A stretch of 64,000 nucleotides of DNA from Onthophagus taurus (taxonomy: Eukaryota; Arthropoda; Insecta; Coleoptera; Scarabaeidae), in assembly GCF_036711975.1 (NCBI RefSeq), contig NC_091971.1:32433501-32497500 (forward strand). The letters are read 5' to 3'. A model generated the notes under the pieces. It had not been told where the DNA came from, ran no database searches, and saw only the letters and a list, made by a program, of their open reading frames with translations. A program made the position numbers and the translations under genes. Positions 20,035 to 31,818 of this stretch are shown piece by piece. Numbering within the stretch: the first letter of the stretch is position 1; each line of letters opens with the position of its first letter.

Positions 20035-22124
20035 TCCCTCATCCATCTTTTGCCCTCGCCCCCCTCTCCCAAAATCTGCCTTAGCTCACTACACCCTCTC
20101 AGCATGTGTTCTAGCGTCTCCCACCACAGCCTACACCATCTCACCGCATCGTCCGCCCAGTACCTATTCCCCCTCTCCTCATTACCACAACGGAATCTGG
20201 CCACCAATCTCTTCCCTCCATCATCCCCCTCCATCAACAAATATTTTGGCAGTTCCTCTGTAACTATCTCCCCATACCTTTCATTGTATCTCCCTTCTCG
20301 TATCTGTGACCTTTTTTCCTGCCTCTGTATATCCCTGTCACATCAACACTCTCCCAGAATCCCGCAATGTGGTCTTGCTTCTATCCTTTCCTCACTACTC
20401 TTCTACCCGCCTCCACCCTTACTGCCTCCACGTTAACCTCCTCCCTCACTACATACCCTGGGGTCTCCCTTGCCAACCCCAATACCCATCTCCAATATCG
20501 TGTTTGTATATCCTCCAGCGAACATTGGTCTCTCCATCCCCATACTTCTGCGCCGTACATCATTGAACTCCTTACCAAGCCATCAAACATAACCTTCCTT
20601 TTTCCCACGTCTCTCCCAAAAGTTCTTTCTCCCCATCCCCAAACTTGTCCCATCACCCTGTTCGCTCTTTTTGCTATCGCCTTCACGTGCGCCCCGACCT
20701 TATTACTTTCCGGGAAACCATATCCCAGGTGCGTGTACTCTTTCACTTGCTCTATCTCTCTTCCCTGCCACCTCCATTCCTCCTTCTTTCTTCTTCCCTC
20801 TTTGCAGAACTTCATTATCTTTGTTTTCTCGACGTTTACCTCCAACCCTTTCACTTTAAAATATTTTTCCATCACCTCATCATCTCTTTCATCTTCACCG
20901 CCTCTCTAGCCACTTCAACCAAATCGTCCGCGTACACCAAGGCCCTTTCGCAAGTCTCTTTTCCAAGTCCGCCGTATATATTGCGAATAGTGTGGGACTA
21001 AACGGGCACCCCTGTCCCAATCCCTTTGTCGTCCAAAATACCTCACTTAACTCTTTCCCCACTTTAACCTTGGCCATCGTCTCCCTGTACATCTCCTTCA
21101 CCCTCCCTATCAGTTGTTCTGTTATACCACTCTTCCTCATTTCCTCCCACAACTTCTCTCTATCTACGTTATCGAATGCAGCCTTCAGGTCAATGAACAA
21201 TCCATACAGCTTTCCCGCTTCTTGTTCAACTCCCTATCTACCAGGTGTTTCAGAATGTATATATTGTCAGTATAATCTTCCCTTCCTGAATCCTGCCTGT
21301 CCATCCGGCAACAATTCTCCTCTTTCTATTTCCTCTTCTAACCTCCCCAGCAGTATCTTTGCATACATTTTGAAGGTTGTGTCCAACAGAGTGATCCCTC
21401 TATAATTGCTCACCACCCTTTTATTCCCCTTTTTATACAGTGGGCATATTATCCCCATCTTCCACCTGTCCGGAAACCTCTCCCTCAACCATACGTCGTT
21501 TATTATCTTCCATAGCTTCTTCATCATCGTTTCCGTCGCCTCCAACCATGCCACATTCTGGATCTCATCCTCTCCTGGCGCCCTTCCCCTCTTTAGTCCC
21601 CTCAACACTGCCTCCATTTCTTCCAGTGTTATCTTTTCTCCTCCTTGCACCCCTCGCTCTCCCTCTCCCAGTCTTCTCTCTTCCATCCCTCCCAACAATC
21701 CCATGAAGTAGGTTCTCCATTCAGTCATTAGTATATCTATGCTGACTTCCTCTCTTCCCTTCCTCATCCTCTTTAAGTATCTCCATACCTCATTTTCCTC
21801 TTTCAACTCCTTAATCTTCTCAGCCTCCCTTTCCTTCTGCTCCCTCTTCTTTTTCTTGCATTATCTACCTCTACCTCCCTTCTCTGCCACTGTCTCAATT
21901 TCCTTCTGGCTACTCTCTTAGCCTCTCTGCATTCCCTATCCCACCATTCGTTTCTTCCCAGTCCAGTTCCCTGTCGCCCACTCTCTTTCTTCAACATCGC
22001 CTCCCTAACCACTTCGATTAGTTCATTCAACCCGTCGGCCTCCCCCACCCTCTGACCTCAGCTTTCCAACTTTCCTCTATAATGTTCTATCCCCTCTTTC
22101 GACCAATCTACCCTAATGTATTTC
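20035..22124 (-). pseudogene. GC-rich non-LTR retrotransposon ORF2, copy 1 (R1/I-like)
   Basis: Several minus-strand frames, in order from 22048 to 20038. They begin with a basic linker (RVARRKLRQWQ) and the region EDEIQNVAWLEA. The RT entry follows (PLYKKGNKRVVSNYRGITLL, LPDGQAGFRKGR), then motif A FIDLKAAFDNVDRE and motif B GLGQGCPFSPTLF. Next come the thumb (EVNVEKTKIMKFC, YTHLGYGF) and a C-terminal CCHC-like zinc region. The YADD segment between about 20880 and 20900 is deleted, and frameshifts occur near 21200 and 20240. The 3' end is cut inside the ORF. Base composition is strikingly richer in GC than the flanks. Dense plus-strand frames here are its antisense. Confidence 0.85.
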
Positions 22125-22137
22125 GAGACTAATAAAG

Positions 22138-22831
22138 TTGGGCTTAAAATTTGTGTTAGCTTCTTTAATTGTTCCTATCTAATTGTTTTAAGAAATTGCA
22201 GCGGTATTTATATTAGCACTATAATCATTTAGTATTAAATTAGTATTTTTGAATATAAAGAACTTTTTCGCATCTAACTGAAAACGGTTATTTTTTGAAA
22301 TGTGTTCCCATATCCTCTGCAAAGATGTTGACAATTTACAGATTAGATTAGATTGTACACAGTATTGCCACAGGCATTGCTGTATGCTTACGAAACCGTT
22401 ATGAATCGATTATTGCAGATGTTTTAAAAATTCAATATTGATAAACTAAAAAAAGGATGCATATTTTAAACTGACACACATATTTTCATTATATTTAAAT
22501 GAAAATACAAATACCTATTTACTTTTTTCTGTATTGGCTATGCATGTATGAACAATATGTTTTATTTTAGTTGTCAGCACAGATGTCTCGGCTATCGTTG
22601 GTGATATGACAAAATGTTATAGAAGGAATTCTATTATCTACCATTAAATGTGTTAGCTACAGCGAATACATTCAAAATTTTTAGTGGAGTAATTTTACTA
22701 CGTATAACGTATAAGAAGTTGTGAAAATGGTGAAATTGGTTTTGCTTATCGGTAAATAAAGTAAATAACTAATACGATAAGTAATTTACATTCCTACATC
22801 GCCTTCCTAGTTTAGTTTGAAAAATACAGAT
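22138..22831. promoter_or_regulatory. Upstream region of the transferrin gene
   Basis: AT-rich, with no repeat recognised. A short upstream ATG frame at 22727 ends at a GTAAAT donor, and TTCCTAG at 22805-22811 could be its acceptor, so a 5' UTR intron is possible. No clear TATA box was fixed. Confidence 0.3.
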
Positions 22832-24786
22832 ATGCAATTGCTACGAAATATTCTCCTCTTTATACTTTTTTATTTCAATTTAACGCACAGCTGTAAGTAA
22901 GCATAAATATTCATTAATAACAATTAATACTTCATAGTTAAATCAATAAACAATTAGAATAGACTGAGATTTTTAAATTTACTCCGTTTAGGCTTTGGTT
23001 TCATTGAAATGATAAATTATAAAAACTCAACATGGTCTAATCTAATTGTAAATTTAATTGAAAGCATTAATTTTCATTTATACATATTTAAATAATTTTT
23101 AGACAAAATATGTGCGTTGAAAGAACATTCTATGGATTGCAAAGGGTTAGAAAGATATAATAATATAAAATGCGTATATGTAGACAACGAACTGAGTTGT
23201 TTAACAAAAATTGATTCCGGTGAAATTCATTTTGGTTTGATAAACGCCGAAACATTGTTTTTGGGAACACACTTAACTTCGAACGTTGTCGCAATTGCCC
23301 AAACTAAGCCAGAAACAAATGTTCACTACTACCAATACGAAACGGTTATAGTATCAAGAGAACGTTTTAAACCTCAGAAAGGAATGAGTTATTGTCACCC
23401 AGGTTTTAAAACAACAAATATTCCGCCATTGATTTTAAAAGAATTCGAACAACAAGTTATTGGGACAGATTACGATACTAAATTTGAAACTTCGATTGAA
23501 AGCGAAATTTCCGCCTTAAACAATTATTTTGGGCCAAGTTGTCGACCTGGGGAGTGGACTCTTAATAAACCATTGGATGAATATCTACGTAAGTTACAAA
23601 AAAATGTAAATTAATATAAAGGATTTTCATACATTTTTAGATAATAAATATACAAAACTAACTGAATTATGTGATGAATTAAAGGCATCTTCTTTCGAAC
23701 AGGCCTTGGAGTGTATGCTTAAAAATAATCATTCGATTGCTTTGTCTTCATTGAACACAGTCAATGGTATGGGTAATACAATAACTACACCTTTGTGGTA
23801 TTATTGCAAAAATGGAACGGTTTCGAAAGAACCATGCGTTTGGAGTAAACAGCCACATAAATTATTAATTGTAAACACAAAGGAGAAGTATGAAATTATT
23901 TGTTGTATATTCACATTTTTTCACAATACCACTTTTCAAAATTAGCGATTTAAAAAATTCTCTAGAGAAATGGTTAACAGCTAACCGAGATTTAGCAGAT
24001 AAAGAGTTAGAGTACCTTAAAGAAATTCTAGAAGATAACGAAAACTCTAACGTTCAATTAAAATATAGGTTTAACAAGGATGAATTATTACAAACTTGGA
24101 CAAATTTTAGTAAAAGTAGCAAGTTAAAAAAGATTTATAAAATAACTGAAAAGATTCTTGTATAGGTTTTAGGTATATTCCACCATCATACGATTCGATT
24201 ATCTCCAGACGTAAAATGAAATGGTGCACAACTTCAGATAATGAGCAAATGAAATGTAAATGGTTATCTCAAGCCGGTGTAAATTACAGGATCCAGCCGG
24301 TTGTTGAATGTGTCCAAAAATCCAGCGAATTTGAATGTCTTAAAGCGATCAATAAAAATTCTAAAAGCGCCGACTTAATGGTAATATCTACTGATTTAGG
24401 ATATGCAGCAAGAAAGTATGTCAATGTTTTGTACAAATATTTTGTCACCAAATGTATTTTTTTTAGATATGGTTTATCCGCAATAGCTTTTCCAGTAACG
24501 AATCAAGCAATCAACACCTTACTGTTGATTAAAAACAATAGAAACATCACGCGACTAGAAGATTTAAAAGGAAAAAGAGGTTGTTTTCCATTATACGGTG
24601 GAACTGCTTGGTTGTCTTTCGTTAAAGTCCTCAAAGGAATCGATTTGCGAAATGAATCCAGCGATTACGGAAAATTATTAAGTGACTTGTTGGGCGATTC
24701 TTGTATGCCTGGAGCTATGGAAACTAACCGAGCCTTTGATGATAAAATTGATTTGACAAGAATGTGTAAATTATGTACAGAAACAG
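22832..24786 (+). CDS. Transferrin family protein, exons 1-6 (N-lobe and start of C-lobe)
   Basis: Exons 22832-22892, 23103-23588, 23641-23887, 23946-24122, 24173-24415 and 24467-24786. All are bounded by GT-AG and in phase. Exon 1 is a signal peptide (MQLLRNILLFILFYFNL). Transferrin landmarks are IKCVYVDNELSCL, SYCHPGF, GPSCRPGEW and LTELCDEL in the N-lobe, then RRKMKWCTTSDNEQMKC, EDLKGKRGC, GDSCMPGAM and MCKLCTETG in the C-lobe. The usual iron Asp aligns with His (IHFGLI) in the N-lobe and Ser in the C-lobe. The anion-binding Arg is Gly (LYGGTAW). Iron binding is therefore doubtful, as in divergent insect transferrins. The next exon is 26 kb away at 50715. Exons 3-5 borders are inferred from phase. 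Confidence 0.88.
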
Positions 24787-25694
24787 GTAAAAAAAGTCAA
24801 ATTAGAAATAATTGAGTTCCGAACGTTTCAAAGCACCGTTTTAAACTAAAACTAATAGTATCATTAGACCTAGAACTAGAAACTTTCGGGTTAAGCCGTG
24901 AGTCTTTTGAAAAAGTGTTTGACGTTTAGGATGCCATGTTGCAACCTTTTTCAGAAACAAGAAATCGGTAAACATTTTGACAATAAATACGTAAAAAGAT
25001 AATTAATAACTACTAAGTATCTAATTGTCAACTAACAAGGGAAGTATCAGAACTGTCCCTCACCGATTTTGTTGAAATTTGGTACAGCGATAGTATGGCC
25101 AAAAATAAGGTTTACGTATTTTTTTATACGTGCTAATAAAGCCCCTGGGGCGAGTTATAATTGTTGGAAATCGGGGCGAAATATATATATTCGCTTATAG
25201 GCTGAAAACGAAAATAGCTATCGAAATGTGGAAATTATTTGCCTCTGACCATCCCCTGCAAAGTTACGGGGTATGATAGATAACCCCTTTCCTTAAGAAT
25301 AATGTGACAAACTGTTGCACTTTTGAACAATATTTTGAAGAAAACCATAAATTAGTTGTAAATTAAAATTTACGCAGTAAAATAAACCCTATATGACATG
25401 GTGGCTGGGGTTAACTACCCTAACCACCCCAAAAATTAATTTTTTTCGCGAAAAATGTTTGTCGATTTTGGTGCAATTTACCACGATGATTTTTTTATAC
25501 GTTAGGTAGTACTATTGTAAGAACTTACAAGGGTTAGAAGTTTGGGGTAGAAAATATATTTTCGCTAATAACTTTCATACTCCTTCAGAAAAATGTTTTT
25601 TTATCCTTATTCTATTTAAATAACACAAAAGGTAGGATAATTATATAAATATTTATTAATAATGAGTTAAAAAGTAACTGACAAAAGAATGGTT

Positions 25695-26045
25695 AAAGTA
25701 AAATACTTTTATCTGTCTGTACTATAATTTTGATAAACACGTGCACACATAATCCATCCTGTTCGATAGTTTAAACTTAATACGCAATCTACCAATAATA
25801 AAGACACAGACGCATTTCAATAAATAAAAAAGGTTTAATAGAAATTTCAAGATGATAATTTTCACGAGAGCTTCCTCGTGAAAAGCAAAGTGAAAAGTGA
25901 AAAGCGTTCCTGAAGATGGTTTTGTAAATAAGCCGAAACCGGTAGAATTTATAACAGTGAATCCATTTTAATAAAAGTACAGACAGATAAAAGTATTTTA
26001 CTTTATTTAAAATAAAATGGAAAGAAATAATGTTTGCAACAATAT
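25695..26045 (+). mobile_element. 351-bp hammerhead-bearing retroelement (retrozyme- or mini-PLE-like)
   Basis: A precise insertion in the left arm of the DDE_1 transposon, flanked by a perfect 12-bp duplication AAAAGAATGGTT (25683-25694 and 26046-26057). The right arm of the host transposon shows the empty site near 26950. The element starts with a 29-bp sequence (25695-25723) whose exact reverse complement lies at 25976-26004. It carries a hammerhead motif at 25905-25945 and ends with a 41-bp extension (26005-26045). It codes for nothing. Duplication length, inverted tip, ribozyme position and extension match PLE A and B in this window. Confidence 0.7.
25905..25945 (+). ncRNA. Hammerhead ribozyme motif in the 351-bp element
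   Basis: GUUC, core CUGAAGA (25910-25916), helix II GGUUU/AAGCC, core GAAA (25935-25938), minimal helix III (AC/GU), UA, and GAAU pairing back with GUUC. A perfect 10-bp hairpin, TTTTCACGAG/CTCGTGAAAA, lies just upstream at 25859-25884. Confidence 0.6.
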
Positions 26046-26108
26046 AAAAGAATGGTTGACTATCACAAATTGTATTCTACATTATTAATTTAATTTCTTT
26101 TTTTTTTA

Positions 26109-26860
26109 CTTTTTTTATTCAATATATTGTTGGCAATAATGAAAATCATGGAAAAAATGTTTTAAACACAACGATTGTTTACACCATGCACAAGTTATAA
26201 CAGTTATATCTCCACAGATATCGCACGTAGGTTTTTCATTGGAAAAGCAAACCTCCACGAGATTTTCAAACTGTTCTGGTCTCTCCTCTATATATCCAGA
26301 TGCAAACCAGGCGTATTTAAAAACATTAATAAATCGTGGGGAAGACAACTGATTATGCGTTAGGGATTGCAACTTTAAAATATTATCTCGCTGATGCAAA
26401 TTGACATCGTACTGGTAGAGAATAACTTGATCAGAAAATCTTCTAATGAAATTTTTCCATATTCTAAAACTAAATACATCCAGGAGTTGAATTTGACCTG
26501 TTGTCCCTGCAGGTATAGACAAATATTTAAAATTAACATCCGATGGAGTTATTTCACTAATAATTTCGCGGCAGTGGTCACTCCAAAAATCCAGTACTAG
26601 TAATGATTTGGGTCCGGTGTTTGGGAAATAGACATCTTGTAGCCAATTTTTCATATGAGCAGAAGTCAATCAGACTTTGATGCCAAAACGAATATGTTAT
26701 CTGCTTTGAACATTGTATTTATTACGCTCGGTCCAAACGTACCAGAGAATTCTTTTAAAACAATGAAAAGAGGAGAAAGTAGCTTTCCATTTGCAGATAT
26801 GATGGGTTGAATTGTGTAGCTATGTGTTGTCGATGACACTGACTGGACCACGCTTTCCAC
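26109..26860 (-). pseudogene. DDE_1 superfamily transposase, C-terminal part
   Basis: Two minus-strand frames, 26666-26860 and 26115-26669, are joined by a frameshift at about 26668. The first has PIISANGKLLSPLFIVLKE. The second has MTSAHMKNWLQDVYFP, then LLVLDFWSDH (second catalytic Asp) and SIPAGTTGQIQLLDV, all typical of the pogo/Tigger DDE_1 domain. After it comes a cysteine cluster (CDICGDITVITCAWC, CLKHFFHDFHYC) that forms a zinc finger. The N-terminal DNA-binding domain and first Asp region are absent, so the copy is inactive. Confidence 0.8.
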
Positions 26861-27829
26861 GGGTTTAACCCCTAAAACCCCTTTTAAATAATAATAAATT
26901 TAAAAAAAACTAAACCAACAGTGTAGAATACAATTTGTGATACTTAACCATTTTTTTTCAGTTGCTTTTTAACTCATTATTAATAAATATTTATATAATT
27001 ACCCTAACTTTTGTGTTATTAAATAGAATAAGGATAAAAAAGCTTTTTCTGTAGGAATATGAAAGTTATTAGCGAAAATATATTTTCTACCCCAAACTTC
27101 TAACCAACAAATAAATTCTTACAATAGTACTACCTAACATATAAAAAAATCATCGTGGTAAATTGCACCAAAATCGACAAACAATTTTCGCAAAAAAAAA
27201 AAAAATTTTGGGTTGGTTAGGGTAGTTAACCCCAGCCACCCCTAAATGTCGTATAAGGTTTATTTTACTGCGTCAATCTTAATTTACATCTAATTTATGC
27301 TTTTCTTCAAAATATTGTTCAACAGTGTAACAGTTTATCACATTATTCTTAAGGAAAGGGGTTATCTATCATACCCCGTAACTTTGCAGGGGATGGTCAG
27401 AGGCAAATAAGAAAAAACACGTCGTTAATATTTTTAAACGTACTATAAGGACACATAATATCGCCAAAATCGACAGGGTAGTTTTTGAAATATTCCAAAA
27501 AACTAGGAGTAGTTTACCCCCTGAAGCCCTCAGATATATGTGATACATTAATGGAAAGCTCCTTGAAAATGAATATCAGTTTACATTTACCACATTTCGA
27601 TAGCTATTTTCGTTTTCAGCCTATAAGCAAATATATATATTTCGCCCCGATTTCCAACCCTTATAACTCGCCCCAGGGGCTTTATTAGCACGTATAAAAA
27701 ATACGTAAACCTTATTTTTGGCTATACTATTGCTGTACCAAATTTCAACAAAATCGGTGAGGGATAGTTCTGATACTTCCCTTGTAAGTTGTTTTCGTCA
27801 AATTCGGATGTAGAAGGTTTCGTTAAGTT

Positions 27830-28150
27830 CACTAGCATCTTCCATGTGCGGCTAAGTTCCCAACTGTCTTCTCTATTCATGTTATTACCATGTCGATGAA
27901 TTTCTATCGCCTCTCTCGTCATTCTTCTCTAATGTCCGGTTCTTACTAGCACTTTAGTTTTGTTGAACTCCATGGTGTGTCCTCCTTTGTGGCAATGCAT
28001 CGCGACTATAGATTGTTGGATTTTATTCAGTCGGACGTACCTCTCGTTCCTTGATGTGGCATTTGATGTTACGTCTAGTTTTGCCAACGTAATACTTCCG
28101 CAACTGCAGGATAGCCGATAGAATCCCGCTCCCTTTAACGGGGTTAGTTT
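27830..28150 (-). pseudogene. Penelope-like GIY-YIG nuclease fragment (PLE C)
   Basis: The minus strand reads GFYRLSCSCG, then in shifted frames KYYVGKTRRNIKCHIKERE, QSIVAMHCHKGGHTMEFNK and REDSWELSRTW. This is the full order of a PLE GIY-YIG domain, broken by at least two frameshifts. It is a different family from PLE A and B. No RT is nearby. 28160-28460 shows nothing else recognisable. Confidence 0.7.
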
Positions 28151-28589
28151 GTCTTTAGCTATCGGAAGTGTATCTACTTGTATCGTACCACGGTATCATT
28201 CTTCTTCAGATACCTCGCAATGCGCTCCGTCACACCTGATACATAAGGAAGGCAGATAAAAGTGGATGATGTAGTACTTAACGACTCTTCCCTCCGTTTG
28301 CGTGGTTTGGTACTTGCCAAAGACTTAAATTATACTGGTCTACAATGGTTTTGTTGTCCTAGATATTAGATTGATTTTGGATATATTTATGCTCACAATT
28401 TATGAAACTATCAATGATTTTGTAAGATTTGCTCTCGTTTTTTTTTAAATCTTTATTTTCATTTTACGTTACAATCGGAAAACAAGAAACAAAATAACAG
28501 ATATATTTATAATGTCAGTTTTGTTTTGAAAAATTAGGATACATCGAAGTAAATAAAGAGGAAAATATCGAAAACATATGTTATATTTC

Positions 28590-29095
28590 CTTTTATGAGC
28601 TTTTCTTTTATAATTTTTCAGGGGACAATCTCTTTTTAAAGACCAGCAGAGAGATCTTTTTAAAGATCTGCCATCATGTGACAATCCCATCGACCCTGAT
28701 ACCTCTCCTCCATCACTTTTAGATCCTGGTGGAACGCTCTCCCTGTTGTGTGCGGAGATAGTGTAACTTGATACTCATATTTGGTCCTAGAGTCTGAAAG
28801 TTTGTCAGCATATTTTGTACAATTTCTTCATAATTTGGTGTTTTATAGTTACCTAGGAAATTTTCGACTACCAACACAAAACTTTTCCAAGCTTTACTTT
28901 TCGGAACAGTCATAATATTAATAAAATCTGTGTCTTTCATCAATTTTTGATAATTTGAGATCACGTATTCACTGATAATTTGAAATCACTGAGTTCATTT
29001 TGAGAAAATAACTTCGGCGTAGATATTTCACCCTCCCATTCACTTCCACTGGTAGACTGTCCCGATTTCTGTGAATTTGGCAACATCATTGTTTC
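28590..29095 (-). pseudogene. Repeated arthropod ORF of unknown function, remnant
   Basis: The minus strand reads SGQSTSGSEWEGEISTPKLF, then, after an internal deletion, KAWKSFVLVVENFLGN, NMSIKLHYL, FHQDLKVMEERYQGRWD and WSLKRDCP. From memory, this order matches a protein found in very many copies in arthropod genomes. Its function is unknown and it is probably carried by transposons. Frameshifts and a small duplication near 28645-28670 show decay. Confidence 0.55.
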
Positions 29096-29956
29096 TGAGA
29101 GCATGCGAATTACTATTGAAACGTGAATAAGCCGAGGGAGATTTTCACTGTGTAGAACACTGTGTAGTTAGCACCTACTACGCAAAAGTAACAATCATCG
29201 AAATAATTCTTAGGCTCCATCCAGATCATAGGAATACGAAAGTCTAATCCAGAACGTTAGAAAAGCGATGAAAAAAAGGGTACCACGGGCAGAGTGAGTT
29301 TCTAATTAAATTCAGGATAATAATAATCTGTGTAAAAAGAAGAACTTCAGAAAAAATGGAAGAATTAACCCTCCGGTTGACGGGCTAGGTCTGTGAGACC
29401 TGCCAAAATCATTTTTTTATTATATCTTTTCAAATATTTTTTTAAATTGATTTATCTTTTGGGTACTTTCTTATATTTACTAAATACATGCTTTTCTCTT
29501 TTGTTTTTAATTTTTTGTTTTGTCATTTAGTTATGAGAAGGGCTTTGGGCCTATTAGACCCAACCCGTGTGTTCGTGTCGCTTTTTTTCATGCAACTGTT
29601 TTATCATAATGATAAAAATTGTACAGGTAATTGATTTCAATTATGTATAAAACGTTCCTGGGGCATCCTCTGCGTTGTAATTATACGGTGTTTCTTCTAT
29701 TCAGGGGAAGTCCTGAATACAAGAAGTATTTCTTTCGGTTGCTTTTGAATAAGAAGGTAAATTTTTGTTTGCTATCCGGTGAATCCCTTTCCTAGGTTTG
29801 TCCAGACAGTACAGATGTTCCATTTTAGGGTAATCTCTGTTCTTTAATATTATTTCGGAATACTATATGAATGAAGGCAAACCGCTTTATGTTTAGTGTG
29901 TTGTAAGTTGTACATAACGTTCTCTACAAGCGAATTTATTATTTTCATTTTGTGAA

Positions 29957-30865
29957 ATGGATAGTTACGAACAGAAAATCAATGCACTTACCGATGAAAT
30001 TCCAAGTCCAGACGTTAGTAACGAATCTGATAGTGAGTCCGTTGCTGAAGATATAATTAATGAACGTAGTACTGATGAAGAGGACAATCCTTCTACTAGT
30101 ACTGGTAGTACCCGATCTCAGTGTTTTTATGGAAGTGACAGAATTAATTGTAAGTGGAAAAAGCGTGCTCCCCCTTGCTGCGTTTTCACAAAACAGCAAA
30201 ATATCGTTAACCACTTGCCTGGAGTTCTTGGAGAAGCAAGAAAGGCCAACACACCGTTTCAATGTTGGATGCTCTTTTTGAAGAAATTTTAGATATAATT
30301 ACAGTAAACACTAACTTGTATATTACAAAATTCAAGAGTAAATACGATGTTACACCTACCAACAAAACAGAAATGAAAGCATATATCAGTTTATTGTATT
30401 TAGCCGGTTCTCAGCCTGGAGGCCGTAAAAAATAAGTGAATTTATTTATTTTCCTGATGAAGTGCATACGTTTTGACAATACCGATACAACAGAAGAGCG
30501 ACAGAAACTAGACAAACTTGCTGTCGTAAGGAACATATTTGAAAAATTTAATCAAGTTTGTAGAAAACATTACAGTGTGGGTGAATACGTGACCTTGGAC
30601 GAAATGTTATTAGCATTTCGCGGAAGATGTAGCTTTAGGGTTTACATTCCAAGTAAACCAAGTAAATATGGGATAAAAGTATTTTCTTCAGTGGATGCAA
30701 GAACCTTTTATACATCGCATTTGGAGATTTATGCTGGACTACAACCTACAGGACCCTTTCAAGTTGATAATTCTGCAGCTGCGGTCATTATGAGAATGAC
30801 CAACCATATTTCGGGAACAGGACGGAATATTACCATGGATCGCTGGTTCACTACTGTCGAAGCCG
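29957..30865 (+). pseudogene. piggyBac transposase, N-terminal and first catalytic parts
   Basis: Starts with an acidic N-terminus (DEIPSPDVSNESDSESVAED), usual for piggyBac, then a frameshift near 30290 and a stop near 30433. The DDE_Tnp_1_7 domain continues with YVTLDEMLLAFRGRC (first catalytic Asp), YGIKVFSSVDA and NITMDRWFTTVEAV (second Asp). The frame is interrupted at 30868 by the Harbinger insertion. Inactive. Confidence 0.85.
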
Positions 30866-31065
30866 TAATGGCGATATTACACGGTTCAACCAAATTGATT
30901 CACTTTTGTTGAAAGGCGCAGAAATGATAGATATGCTGTTTATACGTATCCACCAAAATGAACTATTCAACTCACTTTGCGCTGAAGATATCGTCGAATG
31001 TAAGGTCGTATGGTTGGGAATAACCTTAATTTGTGATCATTAATTAAGGAGTTAACAAAAAAGAA

Positions 31066-31435
31066 GCAAAGAAGTAGAAGGCGTTGGTGGGTATGACCAT
31101 GGATATTAAGAAGACAGACCTTGGGAGCTTCAAACTGTCTATTGAGAGAATTGGCAGAAGAGGATCCAGATTCATATAATCTTCGAATGAATAAAACAGA
31201 ATTTGAAAAACTTCTAAAAATGGTTACTCCGTTAATCCAGAAAGAAAGTACAATGATGAGAGATGGTTTACCAGCACGAATAAAATTGCAAATCGTCCTC
31301 AAACATCTTGCTACTGGTGATTGTTTTGGATCATTGGAACAATAAAATTATACAGAGTACTCCGATGCACAATTTCTTCTTTTATCCTAGAAGTATGTGA
31401 AGCTATTTGGATAGCTCTTCGAGATTACATCAAGG
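31066..31435 (+). pseudogene. Harbinger transposase (HARBI1-like), N-terminal part
   Basis: Reads RRRWWV, a stop (an Arg codon turned TGA near 31102), then PWILRRQTLGASN, LLRELAEEDPDSYNLRM and RIKLQIVLKHLATGDCFGSL. A frameshift follows and then YRVLRCTISSFI and ALRDYIK, ending at a GTAATC donor. This is the start of a PIF/Harbinger DDE nuclease. The catalytic domain is missing, so the copy is internally deleted. Confidence 0.75.
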
Positions 31436-31518
31436 TAATCAGTGACATAAATAAAACAACTAATTTATGTTTGTTATCTTTTATTTTTATTTTATTTTTT
31501 ATTAATATTGTACATAAT

Positions 31519-31818
31519 CTACAGGATGCATTTTATAGCTGATTGCAGCACGTCCGACGTATTATTTTCATTATATTGGTCAAAATGTTGTGTAGGTGTT
31601 TGAGTAGTAGGCTGAGTGTGATAAGTCGACGAATTTTGAGTTAATGTTTCAAATTGTTCTTCAATAATATAGTCTGGTGACCAAGATGTTTGAGATGATG
31701 AACATATTGAATTTGCAGATTGAATATTTGTATCTACAAAATCATATGTAGTCTGTGAATTTAATGGGGAACTTGTAGTGGAGGAGCTTGTAATGGACTG
31801 CAGTCGTTCCTGAACCAT
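31519..31818 (-). pseudogene. Harbinger accessory protein (MADF/Myb type), C-terminal tail
   Basis: A minus-strand, Ser/Thr/Gln-rich frame (SSTTSSPLNSQTTYDF) faces the transposase. PIF/Harbinger elements carry a second, DNA-binding protein in this arrangement. The MADF or Myb domain itself is not visible, so the assignment rests mainly on position and composition. Confidence 0.45.

Larger units (their letters stand above)
25033..27790 (-). mobile_element. DDE_1 (pogo/jerky-like) DNA transposon with long inverted repeats
   Basis: The arms start CAAGGGAAGTATCAGAAC and run about 650 bp or more: left 25033-25694, continuing at 26046-26080; right about 26935-27790. TAA lies next to both ends. The right arm has an extra stretch of about 190 bp (27413-27600) absent from the left arm. 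The left arm is split by a 351-bp insertion (25695-26045). The transposase lies on the minus strand inside. Confidence 0.75.

Noticed and set aside
20032..21921. Many long plus-strand frames rich in Pro, Ser and Leu
   Set aside because: They are antisense to a GC-rich LINE ORF2 on the minus strand; the same applies to 48876-50400.
24123..24165. Stop at the end of the transferrin N-lobe frame (KIYKITEKILV)
   Set aside because: It lies in a 50-base intron (24123-24172); using the GT at 24123 restores phase to the C-lobe.
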